Numbered from the stretch's first letter, positions 26,385 through 35,882 are shown. The stretch is DNA of 64,000 nt from CAIURC01 sp043777315 (GCA_043777315.1 JAYVPW010000058.1:1-64000), one strand, 5' to 3'. Notes: generated by a model not told the origin, from the sequence alone. A program made the numbers and translations.

Positions 26385-27968
26385 CTACACTCCTCGCATG
26401 GCGGTGACGCGGGCTCGGACGGCGGGGTCCATCTCGAGGAGGTCGGGCCAGGGGCGGGGGTGGCCTTCGGAGGGGAGCTTGCGGGTGGCGTCGAGGCCCA
26501 TGTGGCTGCCGAGGCAGGCCACGGTCTGGGCGTGGTCGAGGGCGTCGGTGGGGCCTTTGGCAAAGGTGCTGTCGCGCTGGGGGTCGGTGTTGGCGCAGAG
26601 GCGGAAGAGGACGGCGCTGGTGTCGTGGACGTCGCAGTCTTCATCGACGACGATGATGTATTTGCTGAACATCATCTGGCCCATGCCCCAGAGGCCGTGC
26701 ATGATTTTGTAGGCCTGCCAGGGGTATTGTTTTTTGATGGAGACGAAGACGAGGTTGTGGAAGACCCCCTCGGCAGGCAGGGCGAGGTCCACGATCTCGG
26801 GGAAGGTCATTTTAAAGACCGGGAGAAAGACGCGCAGGGAGGCGTCGCCGATGTAGAAGTCCTCCATCGGGGGGATGCCGACGATGGTGGCGGGGTAGAT
26901 GGGGGTGCGGCGATGGGTGATCGCGGTGAGGTGGAAGACGGGGTAGTCATCGACGGGGGTGTAGAAGCCGGTGTGGTCGCCAAAAGGGCCCTCGGGGGCG
27001 GTCTCGCCGGGCTGGACGTAGCCTTCGAGGACGATGTCCACGTCGGCGGGGACTTCGAGGTCGATGGTCTCGCATTTTACCAAAGGGACGGACTTTTTGC
27101 GGATGAAGCCGGCGAAGAGGAGCTCGTCGAGGCCGTCGGGGAGGGGTGCGGTGGCGGCGAACGTGTAGGCGGGGTCGCCGCCGAGGGTCACGGCGACGGG
27201 CATGCGCTCGCCGCGTTCGTAGTAACGCTTGCCGTGGCGGGCGCCGACTTTGTGGACTTGCCAGTGCATGCCGGCGGTCTGGGCGTCGTAGATTTGCATG
27301 CGATACATGCCGACGTTGCGCTCGCCGGTGTCGGGGTCGCGGGTGTGGACGCAGGGGAGGGTGATGAAGCGGCCGCCGTCGCGGGGCCAGCAGTGGAGGA
27401 TGGGGAAGTCGAGGAGGGTGGGGAGGGGCGATGGGGAGGGGGAGAACGTCGAACGTCGAACGTCGAACGTCGAACGTCGAAGTTCGGAGGGATCGGCGGC
27501 GGTGGCTTGCTCTTCGTTCGACGTTCGACGTTCGACGTTCGACGTTCGACGTTCTCCGAAAAGGTGGACGACTTCCTTGCAGGGGCCGGTTTTGACGTGT
27601 TTGGGTTTCGCGTGAAGAAGGTCGAGGCCTTGCAGCGCGAGATTCCAGGCAGAGCGCAGGTCGCTCGGCGGCTTGGCCTTCAAGATGAGCTGCATCTGGT
27701 CGGCGAGCTCCTGCACGTTCTCGAGGCCGAGGGCGAGGGCCATGCGGCGGCGGCTGCCCATGGTGTTGATCGCGAGAGGGATGGGGGAGACGACGCCGTT
27801 GATGGTCGGCTTTTCGAAGAGGAGCGCCTTGCCGCCGCCGGGGGACTTCATCTCGCGGTCGGCCCATTCGGTGATCTCCAGTTCGGTGGCCACGGGATGC
27901 GGGACGCGGGTGAGCTCGCCCGCGCGCTCGAGGGCGGCGAGGAAGGCGGCGAAGGATTCGTAGGCCAT
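26385..27968 (-). CDS. UbiD-family decarboxylase with in-frame repeat insertion
   Basis: A 527-residue protein of the UbiD/menaquinone-type decarboxylase family: PIPLAINTMGSRRRMALALG, ILHCWPRDGGRFITLPCVHT, RNVGMYRMQIYDAQTAGMHW, APEGPFGDHTGFY and FSKYIIVVDEDCDVHD. These enzymes use prenylated FMN (made by UbiX, not present here). Residues about 139-175 (RRTSNVERR..., ...FDVRRSTF) are encoded by a 111-bp palindrome of heptamers and fall between the conserved KEVVHL and LLDFPIL segments, where relatives have only a short loop. The insertion keeps the frame, so the enzyme may remain active with an added loop. I cannot tell whether the substrate is a quinone precursor. Confidence 0.88.
   Translation of the reverse strand: MAYESFAAFLAALERAGELTRVPHPVATELEITEWADREMKSPGGGKALLFEKPTINGVVSPIPLAINTMGSRRRMALALGLENVQELADQMQLILKAKPPSDLRSAWNLALQGLDLLHAKPKHVKTGPCKEVVHLFGERRTSNVERRTSNEEQATAADPSELRRSTFDVRRSTFSPSPSPLPTLLDFPILHCWPRDGGRFITLPCVHTRDPDTGERNVGMYRMQIYDAQTAGMHWQVHKVGARHGKRYYERGERMPVAVTLGGDPAYTFAATAPLPDGLDELLFAGFIRKKSVPLVKCETIDLEVPADVDIVLEGYVQPGETAPEGPFGDHTGFYTPVDDYPVFHLTAITHRRTPIYPATIVGIPPMEDFYIGDASLRVFLPVFKMTFPEIVDLALPAEGVFHNLVFVSIKKQYPWQAYKIMHGLWGMGQMMFSKYIIVVDEDCDVHDTSAVLFRLCANTDPQRDSTFAKGPTDALDHAQTVACLGSHMGLDATRKLPSEGHPRPWPDLLEMDPAVRARVTAMRGV
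27444..27554. repeat. 111-bp heptamer palindrome inside the UbiD-family gene
   Basis: The left arm is five copies of gaacgtc and the right arm five copies of gacgttc, flanking a 35-40 base centre. The stem is essentially perfect over more than 35 bp. The 111-bp length is divisible by 3, and three heptamers equal one seven-residue period, giving the translated pattern (ERRTSNV)n on one side and (RRSTFDV)n on the other. Confidence 0.95.
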
Positions 27969-28111
27969 GCGGGGAGTGAAGCGCGCGCGGGCGGGGGAGG
28001 CGAGCGCGTTGTCGGGCAGGCAACCTTACACGCGATGGGATTTGATAACTATTTCAGCGTGAACTTCGGGCGGGATGTGTTCCATTCCGTACGGGTTTGC
28101 CTTCCTCCCAA

Positions 28112-31100
28112 ATGAAAACGATCCCTTCACTCTCCGAACTCCTCAATTCGCGCAAGTATCGACCGCAGCTCGCCGGGGCGGCGATCCTGATGGGGGCGAT
28201 CGCGGCGTGCGTGCCGCAGCTCTTCGCGGGGACGTTCGTTTACACCGGGGGGACAGTGACGGAGAATTTCGACAATCTCGGCACCGGCGGGCTCACGACG
28301 ACGTCGCTCTCCGGCACCGGGTCGCTCCCGAACGATGGGACGAGCCCGTGGTTTATCGGGATCACGCCGACGACGACGGGCAACACGGCGGCGCTGGTGA
28401 CGACCACGGCGATCGAGTCGGTGAGCAACGGCAGCGTGGCTGTGGCGGCCGGTCCGCCAAGCCTCCGGCTATTTAACAATGGAAGCACTGGCGCAACGGA
28501 TCGGGCGCTCGGGACCGCGAATACGGGCGGTGATCCGGTGATCGATCTGGCGCTGAAAAACGGGACGCTGGGATCGATGACCGCCATTTCGCTTTCGTAC
28601 GACACGGAGTTCTGGCGCGGTGGAGTGGGAGCGGCTGCGAGCTTTGGATATAAGCTCCTTTTCAGCACGAACGGCACGACGTGGACCGATACCGCAGCGA
28701 CGCAGGCGTCGCTTACTTTTGCGAGCGCGGCGGTGCTCGACGGGAATGCGGCTGCGAATCGGCAGGCGACGACGCTGAACTACACACTCCCAACGGTGAT
28801 CGGAGTCGGGGGAACCTTCTTCCTGCGCTGGTGGGACACCAATGATCCGACCAACACTCCCGACGCGAATATCGCACTCGATAACTTTACATTCTCCGCG
28901 ACGATCGTCGGCGGGCCGGGGGCGAACCTGATCTACAATCTCGCCCACACCGTCGGCGGCGCTCCCGACGGCGTGCTCCAAGTCTCGACCGCGAAGTATT
29001 TTCTGAATGGCGCGACGCAGGTGGGCTTCGCGGCGAATGATCAAATCGCCTTCAGCCAGGCGGGCACGGCGACCATCGACGTGCCGGCAGATGTCGCGCC
29101 ATTTTCGACGACCGTGAGCGCTGCGTCGGGGACCTACACGATCGGCGGAGCGGGGAAAATCGGCGGCACGCTGACCAAGACGAACGGCAGCAAGCTCGTG
29201 CTCACGAGCGCGAACAACTTCAGCTTGCGGACGATCACCGGCGGCACGGTGGAGTCGCAGGCGGACGGCGCGCTCGGGACTGGCGCGACGACCCTCAGCG
29301 GCGGCGCGCTTTTAAACACCATCAATGCCGCCCAAGCCCTCGGCGGCGGCATCACGATCGGGGTCGGCGGGGCGACGATCCAGACGGACACGAATCTCTC
29401 GGCGGGTGGCCTCAGTGGCACTGGCGCGCTGGTGAAGACCGGCTTTGCCGCGCTGAGTTTGGCAGGCGTGGCGGGGACCGCGACCGGCGGGCTCACGATC
29501 AAGGGAGGCACGCTCCAGGCAGACAGCGCGGGAGTCCTCGGGGCGGGCGGTTCGACGCTGGCGACGGCGCAGAGCATCACCCTCGATTCGGCGCAGTCCT
29601 TTCCGTTTGGGGCCACGCTGGACTTCAACCAGGCGTCCGGGGGCGTGACGTTCAACGACCCCAACGTCGCCCGCACGCTCAACCTCACGGCCAACGGCGG
29701 GACGGTTTCCGTGGCCGCCATCGGAGCTGAAGTGCTGTTCTCTCGCACCAACTCGATTTTCAGTCCGAACGGGGTCACGCCGATCCTGAATGTTGGCGGC
29801 TTCGGGGCCGTCCGCATGAATGCGTCGCAGAACATGCTGGCCGCGGATTGGCAGGTCAATGGCGGCACCTTGGAAGCGGCGACCGGCACGACGAACGCGC
29901 TCGGCTCCGGCAACATTACCGTGAATGACGGCGGTCGGCTGGCGGGCGGCGGTGCAAATACGATCGCGAACAATGTCGTCCTCAGCGGTGGCGACCTCGC
30001 CACGCGGACGGCGGATGGGACGATCTTCTCGGGCTTGGTTTCGGTGGTGGCGAACTCCAGGGTGGCGCTCCAGAGCTATTCGACTCCGGCAAATTCGCTG
30101 AGTCTGACGATCAGCGGCAGGCTCACGGGATCCAGTGAGCTCCTCGTGCGCGGGAACAATCCGCAAACTGCGACCAGCTCACTCAATCTCACGAACGCGA
30201 CGAATAGTTTCAGCGGGATTTTCCGAATCGATCCGGCGCAAATCCTTTCCAGCCAGTCCAGCACCGGCGTCGGCACCACCCTTGGCGCGGCGGATGTCAT
30301 CCTCGCCGGGGGCGCGGGGACCACGGCAAATCCCGCCGTGCTGCGCATTCGCGATAACGGGACGGCCAGCAATGGCGTCCTAGTTTACAACACCGACATC
30401 ACGGCCAACACCGGAGACGTCAACATCGACATCGACCACGCTACCAATGCGAACGTCGGCAACACAGTGCAGTTCGGAAGATTGAGGATCGACGTGTCCT
30501 CGCCCTTGCTCGTGACGGACACCGTCAACGAAACGGTCAACTTCCTGGCGGGCAGCAATTACAAAGCGCTGTTCACCGGTCCGGTCGCAATCAATGGCGA
30601 TCTGACGGGAAATCCCAACGGCACGGCCGTCGTGAACGTGCCGACCGCCGTGACTTTTCAGGGCGCGATCAGCGGCAATTTTCCGCTCCGAAAAGACGGC
30701 GGCGGGCGGCTTGGCATCAACGCGGTCGGCACGGACACGGCCCTCACCACGATCAGCGCGGGCAGCTTGGGCGGAAGCGGCGGGGTCGGCGGCGCGCTCC
30801 TTGTCAATCCCGGTGCGACGTTCGCTCCAGGCCAGATCCGCGTCGGAGGGGTTCCGTCACCGGGCGATGGGCCGGGCATTTTTTCCGTGGCGAACAATTT
30901 CACCCTCTCGACAGCGTCTTCCGTCTTGTCGATGGAGTTGAGCCACGGTGTCGGCGCCACCCCGGTGGCGGGGACCGATTACGATCAAGTGATCGTCGGG
31001 ACCGGCAGCGGGTCCATCAGCACCGGCGCGGTCAATCTTCCCGGCGGCACGCTCAACGGCAACCTGACACTCACGATCGGCACGGGGATCCTGATGAATG

Positions 31101-31363
31101 ATCTGTTTTTCCTCATCATCAACGACGGCAACGATCCGATCACCGGCACCTTCGGCGGCACGGGAGTCAGCCGGAAACTCGAGGGCGATGAATTCGTCGT
31201 TTCGAGCCAGCGGTTTCGGATCACTTACCTGGCCGATTCTGTGGCCGGGACGTTCACGGGTGGAAATGATGTGGCATTGAAAGCGGTCCCAGAGCCGACC
31301 ACCGGGATGCTCGCTTTGTCGGTCGGGGCGGGCCTCCTCGGGCTGCGCCGCCGGCGGAGTTGA
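28112..31363 (+). CDS. PEP-CTERM surface protein with autotransporter-associated beta-strand repeats
   Basis: A 1083-residue secreted protein. An N-terminal signal helix (AGAAILMGAIAACVPQLFAG) is followed by a long Gly/Thr/Asn-rich beta-helical region with repeated GGTLTKTNGSKLVLTSANNF, GGLTIKGGTLQADSAGV and similar autotransporter-associated strands. The C-terminus is a PEP-CTERM anchor: VPEP, a hydrophobic segment (MLALSVGAGLLGL) and RRRRS. It should be exported and sorted by an exosortase (not in the window), which often goes with exopolysaccharide production. The ATG at 28112 is preferred over a TTG at 28097. It is divergent from the UbiD gene. Confidence 0.9.
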   Translation: MKTIPSLSELLNSRKYRPQLAGAAILMGAIAACVPQLFAGTFVYTGGTVTENFDNLGTGGLTTTSLSGTGSLPNDGTSPWFIGITPTTTGNTAALVTTTAIESVSNGSVAVAAGPPSLRLFNNGSTGATDRALGTANTGGDPVIDLALKNGTLGSMTAISLSYDTEFWRGGVGAAASFGYKLLFSTNGTTWTDTAATQASLTFASAAVLDGNAAANRQATTLNYTLPTVIGVGGTFFLRWWDTNDPTNTPDANIALDNFTFSATIVGGPGANLIYNLAHTVGGAPDGVLQVSTAKYFLNGATQVGFAANDQIAFSQAGTATIDVPADVAPFSTTVSAASGTYTIGGAGKIGGTLTKTNGSKLVLTSANNFSLRTITGGTVESQADGALGTGATTLSGGALLNTINAAQALGGGITIGVGGATIQTDTNLSAGGLSGTGALVKTGFAALSLAGVAGTATGGLTIKGGTLQADSAGVLGAGGSTLATAQSITLDSAQSFPFGATLDFNQASGGVTFNDPNVARTLNLTANGGTVSVAAIGAEVLFSRTNSIFSPNGVTPILNVGGFGAVRMNASQNMLAADWQVNGGTLEAATGTTNALGSGNITVNDGGRLAGGGANTIANNVVLSGGDLATRTADGTIFSGLVSVVANSRVALQSYSTPANSLSLTISGRLTGSSELLVRGNNPQTATSSLNLTNATNSFSGIFRIDPAQILSSQSSTGVGTTLGAADVILAGGAGTTANPAVLRIRDNGTASNGVLVYNTDITANTGDVNIDIDHATNANVGNTVQFGRLRIDVSSPLLVTDTVNETVNFLAGSNYKALFTGPVAINGDLTGNPNGTAVVNVPTAVTFQGAISGNFPLRKDGGGRLGINAVGTDTALTTISAGSLGGSGGVGGALLVNPGATFAPGQIRVGGVPSPGDGPGIFSVANNFTLSTASSVLSMELSHGVGATPVAGTDYDQVIVGTGSGSISTGAVNLPGGTLNGNLTLTIGTGILMNDLFFLIINDGNDPITGTFGGTGVSRKLEGDEFVVSSQRFRITYLADSVAGTFTGGNDVALKAVPEPTTGMLALSVGAGLLGLRRRRS

Positions 31364-31399
31364 ACGCGCTCCGGTGCCCCGCCGACAGGCCGGCCCGGC

Positions 31400-31876
31400 T
31401 TAAATTTCGGGGATCTCGAGTTCCGCCTGATCGCACTGCGCGAGCCGCCAGTCCCACGGCTTCCAGCCCGCCTTCCGCCAGCGAAACACGCACGGCTCCG
31501 CGAGGCCATTGACCCGCTCTTTCACCATCTCGCCGAGCGGTCCCCCAGCGCCGGCGACCGTCAGATGCGCGGGCACGGTGGCGCTTCTGTGCTTCATGGA
31601 AATGTCGCCGGTTTGTTGCTTGATCGTTACCCAGATGAATTGCCGAAAAACTTCCTGCGACTCTTTTGTCACAAAACTTTTGTCATGCTGCCAGCGATCG
31701 GAATATTGGTCGTCGATGAACTTCGCGAAACGCGGCCAATCACGATTTTCCACTGCCTGGAGCAGGTGCAACTGATGCAGGCGCACCTGCCGCTCCGGCT
31801 GCCACAGCAGCGCGCAGTGAATGAACAAAGCCAGCGCGATCGCTCCCGCGCCGGTGCCGGCCATTTTTCGATTCAT
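31400..31876 (-). CDS. hypothetical membrane-anchored protein
   Basis: A 158-residue protein with one N-terminal helix (GAGAIALALFIHCALLW) and a soluble C-terminal part containing AVENRDWPRFAKFIDDQYSD and EVFRQFIWVTIKQQTGDISM. The general pattern (helical start, then alternating strands ending in WRLAQCDQAELEIPEI) recalls SnoaL/NTF2-like folds, but this is a guess. The end is convergent with the PEP-CTERM gene and the start divergent from rppH (14-base gap, so promoters must overlap). Confidence 0.6.
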   Translation of the reverse strand: MNRKMAGTGAGAIALALFIHCALLWQPERQVRLHQLHLLQAVENRDWPRFAKFIDDQYSDRWQHDKSFVTKESQEVFRQFIWVTIKQQTGDISMKHRSATVPAHLTVAGAGGPLGEMVKERVNGLAEPCVFRWRKAGWKPWDWRLAQCDQAELEIPEI

Positions 31877-31890
31877 CGTTCAGACTTGAA

Positions 31891-32337
31891 ATGAAATATC
31901 GATCCAATGTCGCGGCGATTCTCCGCAATGTGCATGGCCGGATGCTCGTCTGCGAACGGGTGGACGAGGGGAACGCGTGGCAGTTTCCGCAAGGCGGCGT
32001 GGACGAGAACGAAAGCTTCGAGGAAGCGCTCGGACGCGAGCTTTTCGAGGAAATCGGAGTGGAACCGCTGGCCTACCGGATCGTCCTGCGGAAAGGGCCG
32101 TATCGCTACGATTTTGGCGACGGCAAGACGAAGCGCGGCTTTCACGGAAAGGAGCAAATCTATTTCTTGTGCGACTTTCGCGGCGACGACGATCACATCA
32201 ACGTCGCCACGCCCCACCCGGAATTCCGCGCGTATCAGTGGATTCGCCCGGCCGACTTCCAGCTCGCCTGGCTGCCGGAAATGAAACATGAGGTTTACCG
32301 GGCGGTGCTGCGCGATTTCTTCGACGTGAAAATCTGA
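31891..32337 (+). CDS. rppH: RNA pyrophosphohydrolase (Nudix)
   Basis: A 148-residue Nudix hydrolase. The Nudix box starts at GGVDENESFEEALGRELFEE and continues IGV, matching GX5EX7REUXEEXGU exactly. WQFPQGGVDENE and the later FRAYQWIRPADF match RppH, which removes pyrophosphate from RNA 5' ends and starts mRNA decay. Diadenosine polyphosphate hydrolase activity is the main alternative in this subfamily. It is a single gene with a short divergent gap to the hypothetical protein on the other strand. Confidence 0.88.
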   Translation: MKYRSNVAAILRNVHGRMLVCERVDEGNAWQFPQGGVDENESFEEALGRELFEEIGVEPLAYRIVLRKGPYRYDFGDGKTKRGFHGKEQIYFLCDFRGDDDHINVATPHPEFRAYQWIRPADFQLAWLPEMKHEVYRAVLRDFFDVKI

Positions 32338-32396
32338 TTATTCGGCACGTTTCGTGTTGACCGTAAGAGTGTGAAGCCTCACTACCGCCCGCACTT

Positions 32397-32480
32397 ATGC
32401 TGACTCTGGGGATGTTCTCCTTCATTATTGCCGCTTTTTTGGGCTGCGTCTGGTGGGCTTGCCGCGACGAAAGCGTCTGA
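32397..32480 (+). CDS. possible 27-residue membrane peptide
   Basis: An ATG-started short frame reads MLTLGMFSFIIAAFLGCVWW and ends ACRDESV. It is a single hydrophobic helix with a charged tail, as in many real small membrane proteins, and lies in the gap between rppH and the receiver protein. I see no independent support, such as a ribosome-binding site, so this is tentative. Confidence 0.3.
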   Translation: MLTLGMFSFIIAAFLGCVWWACRDESV

Positions 32481-32508
32481 TCCCCGGCCCATCGCGGGCC
32501 TTTTACCG

Positions 32509-33216
32509 ATGCCGCAACCGGATGAAATTCGCTGGGTCAAATCGACCGCCAACGAACTAAACAACCTTTTGCAGGTCATCTCCGAATCGAGCCTGCAGCT
32601 CGAAAATCTCTGCGTCTCGACCACAGAGACGGACAAATATTTCGCGGTCCTCCGCAACGGGCTCGAACGCGCGACGCAAGTCACGCGGATCATGGTGGAC
32701 CGGGTCGGTGGCTACACTCCCGAGTCGGCGGCGGCTCCGATTCAGCCGGACATCGCCGCAGTTCCCTCCATCGCCCCCCTCGACGACGTAGAAATTCACA
32801 ATCCCACCGGCCCGAAAGAGCTGGTGATGATCGTCGATGACGAAGAGTTCGTCACCATGCTCGCGGCGCACGTCCTCTCCGACGAAGGCTACCGCGTTCT
32901 CACCGCGGGCGACGGCTTCCGCGCCCTCGATCTCTACCGGCGCTTCGGCGCGCAAATCTCACTCATCCTACTCGATTTCACCATGCCCGTGATGGACGGT
33001 TCCGACGTTTTCAACGAACTCCTGCAGCTCGACCCCAATGTCCCCGTGGTCCTCAGCAGCGGCTTCGCCGAACATGATCGCCTCCGCGGCATGCTCGCCA
33101 AAGGCCTCCGCGGCTTCATCCCGAAGCCCTACACGCAGGAAAAGCTCCTCGCCCAAATCCGCTCCACCCTCGACGCCCTCCGCGCCGAGCGCACCGGCGA
33201 GCGGCGGGTGCTGTGA
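32509..33216 (+). CDS. response regulator with degenerate histidine-kinase dimerisation region
   Basis: A 235-residue protein. Residues 1-70 resemble a HisKA dimerisation helix pair, but the phospho-acceptor motif AHDxNNLL reads ANELNNLLQVI, with Asn in place of His. No ATPase domain follows. After a linker, residues about 105-230 form a receiver domain with MIVDDEEFV, the acceptor Asp in LILLDFTMPVMDG and the conserved IPKPY lysine. It probably receives phosphate from a separate kinase. The ATG at 32509 is preferred; an ATG at 32428 adds 27 poorly composed residues. Confidence 0.8.
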   Translation: MPQPDEIRWVKSTANELNNLLQVISESSLQLENLCVSTTETDKYFAVLRNGLERATQVTRIMVDRVGGYTPESAAAPIQPDIAAVPSIAPLDDVEIHNPTGPKELVMIVDDEEFVTMLAAHVLSDEGYRVLTAGDGFRALDLYRRFGAQISLILLDFTMPVMDGSDVFNELLQLDPNVPVVLSSGFAEHDRLRGMLAKGLRGFIPKPYTQEKLLAQIRSTLDALRAERTGERRVL

Positions 33217-33593
33217 TATTGAGGGTTGAGGGTTGAGCAACGGAGGATCGGAGCATTCGCCCGATGAAACGCCTCGATCTCTTCCTCGCCCCCACCGCTT
33301 TCGCCGCCGAACCGCCCATCGGGTCGGCACCATCGCGAAGCAGTCCCGAGGGGAATCTTGCCGACCGGTGGAAGGGCACGACGCCTATCGCTGTGCTGAC
33401 GACCGCGGCAGAAACCTTTCGCCGGTAGAATATTTTCGACCCTCCGCTCGCGGGAACGGGCACGGTTTCAACGTCGTGACGATTCACGAAGATGATCCGA
33501 ACATCGCAGCCGAACACTGGCAAGGGCGCGCCCAGCGCGAGCTGGCGCAGCGTCTATCCTCCTCTGGCATCCCGCTAGCTACGTGTCGGCGGC
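33217..33593. other. 377-bp intergenic region upstream of pilT
   Basis: No convincing gene. A 54-codon frame at 33264-33428 (MKRLDLFLAPTAFAAEPPIG) looks partly like a signal peptide but has no continuation. The region presumably holds the promoter for the pilT operon. Nothing else is recognised. Confidence 0.45.
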
Positions 33594-34673
33594 ATGGCCC
33601 GCATCGACTCGTTTTTTAAATTCATGAAGGAGCAGAGCGCCTCTGACCTTCATCTCTCCACCGGCAATCCGCCGATGCTGCGCATCCACGGGGAGCTCGT
33701 GCGGGTGGACATGCCGGCTCTGGAAAATGACGACCTCAAGGCGCTCGTTTACGAGATCGCGCCGGAGCAGAAGATCAAGATTTTCGAGGAAACGGGCGAC
33801 GTCGATTTCGGCTACGAATATCCCGGCTTTGCGCGGTATCGCGCGAATTTCTTCAACCAGCGCACGGGGATCAGCGCGGTCTTCCGGCTCATTCCGAGCA
33901 AGGTGCTCACGATGGAAGACCTCGGCCTGCCGCCGGTGTTGAAGCGGTTCGCGATGCTAAAAAAAGGGCTCGTGCTCGTGACCGGGCCGACCGGTTCGGG
34001 CAAATCGACGACGCTCGCGGCCATGGTCGATTACGCAAATTTGCATCGCAAAGATCACATCATCACCGTCGAGGATCCGATCGAGTTCGTGCATCGCTCG
34101 CAGCAGTCGCTGGTCAATCACCGCGAGGTCGGCATGCACACCAAATCCTTTGCCAGCGCCCTTCGCGGGGCCTTGCGTGAAGATCCGGACATCATTCTCG
34201 TCGGAGAAATGCGCGACCTGGAGACGATCGATCTCGCGCTCACGGCGGCTGCGACGGGCCACTTGGTTTTCGGCACGCTGCACACGCCGAGCGCGCCGAA
34301 AACGATCGACCGCGTCATCGATGTTTTCCCCGCGAATCAGCAAAACCAAATCCGCGCCAGTCTTTCGGAGTCATTGAAAGGCGTCGTCGCGCAGAACCTT
34401 TTCCGCCGCATCGACAAGCCGGGACGCCTCGCCGGGCTGGAGGTTTTGGTCGTCGATACGCCGATCGCGAATCTGATCCGCGAGGGCAAGACGCACCAGA
34501 TTCCGGGCATGATGCAGGTGGGAAAGAAGAAGGGGAATCAGCCGCTCGACGATTCGATCATGGAGCTCCTCCGCGCGGCCAAAATCGCGCCGGAAGAGGC
34601 CTACGAAAAGGCGATCGATAAGAAGAAATTTCGCGTGTTCCTGAAGACGCCGCCGGACGACTGGGAGGACTAA
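33594..34673 (+). CDS. pilT: type IV pilus retraction ATPase PilT
   Basis: A 359-residue hexameric ATPase. The N-terminal PAS-like domain has SASDLHLSTGNPPMLRIHG. The RecA-like core carries Walker A GPTGSGKSTT, the Asp box TVEDPIEFVH, ILVGEMRDLETIDLAL and the His box HLVFGTLHT. The C-terminal NLIREGKTHQIPGMMQ is the PilT-specific motif needed for retraction. It depolymerises type IV pili in twitching, DNA uptake or surface sensing. No pilin or PilB gene is in the window. Its stop directly abuts the next ATPase gene. Confidence 0.94.
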   Translation: MARIDSFFKFMKEQSASDLHLSTGNPPMLRIHGELVRVDMPALENDDLKALVYEIAPEQKIKIFEETGDVDFGYEYPGFARYRANFFNQRTGISAVFRLIPSKVLTMEDLGLPPVLKRFAMLKKGLVLVTGPTGSGKSTTLAAMVDYANLHRKDHIITVEDPIEFVHRSQQSLVNHREVGMHTKSFASALRGALREDPDIILVGEMRDLETIDLALTAAATGHLVFGTLHTPSAPKTIDRVIDVFPANQQNQIRASLSESLKGVVAQNLFRRIDKPGRLAGLEVLVVDTPIANLIREGKTHQIPGMMQVGKKKGNQPLDDSIMELLRAAKIAPEEAYEKAIDKKKFRVFLKTPPDDWED

Positions 34674-35882
34674 ATGCGCCACCCCGAACTCGACTCCGTC
34701 CTCAACGCGATGCTGGAAACGCATCCGGGAATCTCCGACGTGCTCTTCTGCGTCGGCCGACCTTTTCAGGTCGAGGCGTTCGGCGAACTGCGCGCCGCCG
34801 ATGTCGCTCCCCGGATCCGCTCGCTCACGCGATTTCAGACCGAAAAAATCGCGCTGAACATCATCGGCAACAATCGCCGGCACCTCCTCGAACTCGAGAC
34901 CCGCGGCGCCTGCGATTGCAGCTACGCGATCCGCGACGGTGCCCGTTTTCGCGTCAATATTTTCCGCCAGCGCGGCAGCCTCGCGATCGTGATGCGGAAG
35001 ATGCAGATCGAAATGCCGACGCTCGAATCGCTCGGGCTGCACCCGATTTTCAAGGAAATGTGCCGCGAGCGAAATGGCCTGATCCTCGTCACCGGCGCGA
35101 CCGGCAGCGGCAAGACGACGACGCTTTCGGCGATGTTGAACGAGATCAATCAGACGCAGGCCGTGCATGTCGTGACGCTCGAAGACCCGATCGAATTCAT
35201 CCATCAGCACAAACGCTCCACCTTCAACCAGCGCGAGCTCGGCGCGGATTTCGGTGATTTCCCGGATGGCCTCCGATCCGCTCTGCGACAGGCGCCGAAG
35301 GTCATCCTCGTCGGCGAAATGCGCGACCGCGCGACCGTGGATATCGCGCTCACCGCGGCGGAAACGGGCCACCTTGTGATCAGCACGATTCACACGGTCA
35401 ACGCGGGCCAGTCGGTGAATCGCATCCTCGGAATGTTCGAGCGCGGCGAAGAGCCTCAGCTCCGCATCCGCCTCGCGGAGATGCTCCGCTACGTGGTCAG
35501 CCAGCGCCTCGCGCCGAAAGCCAGCAGCCCCGGGCGCGTGCTCGTGAACGAAATCATGGGCACCAATCTGCGCGTCCGCGAGACGGTCGCGCTCGGCGAA
35601 GCGGACGGCCGCAGCTTTTACGACATCATTGAATCCAACTCGACGTTTGGGTGGACGACCTTCGATCAGTCACTCGGCCGCGCCTTTGAAGCCGGCTCGA
35701 TCACCGAGGAAACCGCGACCCTTTACGCCACGAACAAATCGCGCATGACGCGCTACCTCGACTCGGCGAAAAAGGCGCAGGGCCTGCATAAAGACGACGC
35801 GCCGACGGGCCTGCGTCTGGACATGGACAAACCCTCCGGCATGCCGATTCCGCAGCCCGCGCCCAGCCGTTTCAGGCTCTAA
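34674..35882 (+). CDS. second PilT-type ATPase (PilU-like)
   Basis: A 402-residue paralogue of PilT with Walker A GATGSGKTTT, TLEDPIEFIH, ILVGEMRDRATVDIAL and a His box (HLVISTIHT). It lacks the AIREGKxxQI motif; in its place is RVRETVALGEADGRSFYDII, as in PilU-type accessory retraction ATPases. The C-terminus is Pro-rich and non-conserved. It starts immediately after the pilT stop, so the two are cotranslated, as in the pilTU pairs of other bacteria. Confidence 0.85.
   Translation: MRHPELDSVLNAMLETHPGISDVLFCVGRPFQVEAFGELRAADVAPRIRSLTRFQTEKIALNIIGNNRRHLLELETRGACDCSYAIRDGARFRVNIFRQRGSLAIVMRKMQIEMPTLESLGLHPIFKEMCRERNGLILVTGATGSGKTTTLSAMLNEINQTQAVHVVTLEDPIEFIHQHKRSTFNQRELGADFGDFPDGLRSALRQAPKVILVGEMRDRATVDIALTAAETGHLVISTIHTVNAGQSVNRILGMFERGEEPQLRIRLAEMLRYVVSQRLAPKASSPGRVLVNEIMGTNLRVRETVALGEADGRSFYDIIESNSTFGWTTFDQSLGRAFEAGSITEETATLYATNKSRMTRYLDSAKKAQGLHKDDAPTGLRLDMDKPSGMPIPQPAPSRFRL

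Noticed and set aside
27444..27554. CRISPR-like short repeats
   Set aside because: Units are 7 bases, contiguous and arranged as one inverted pair; there are no spacers and no cas genes.
33264..33428. 54-codon frame beginning MKRLDLFLAPTAFAAE before pilT
   Set aside because: It resembles a signal peptide only briefly; the remainder has no pattern and no conserved neighbour.
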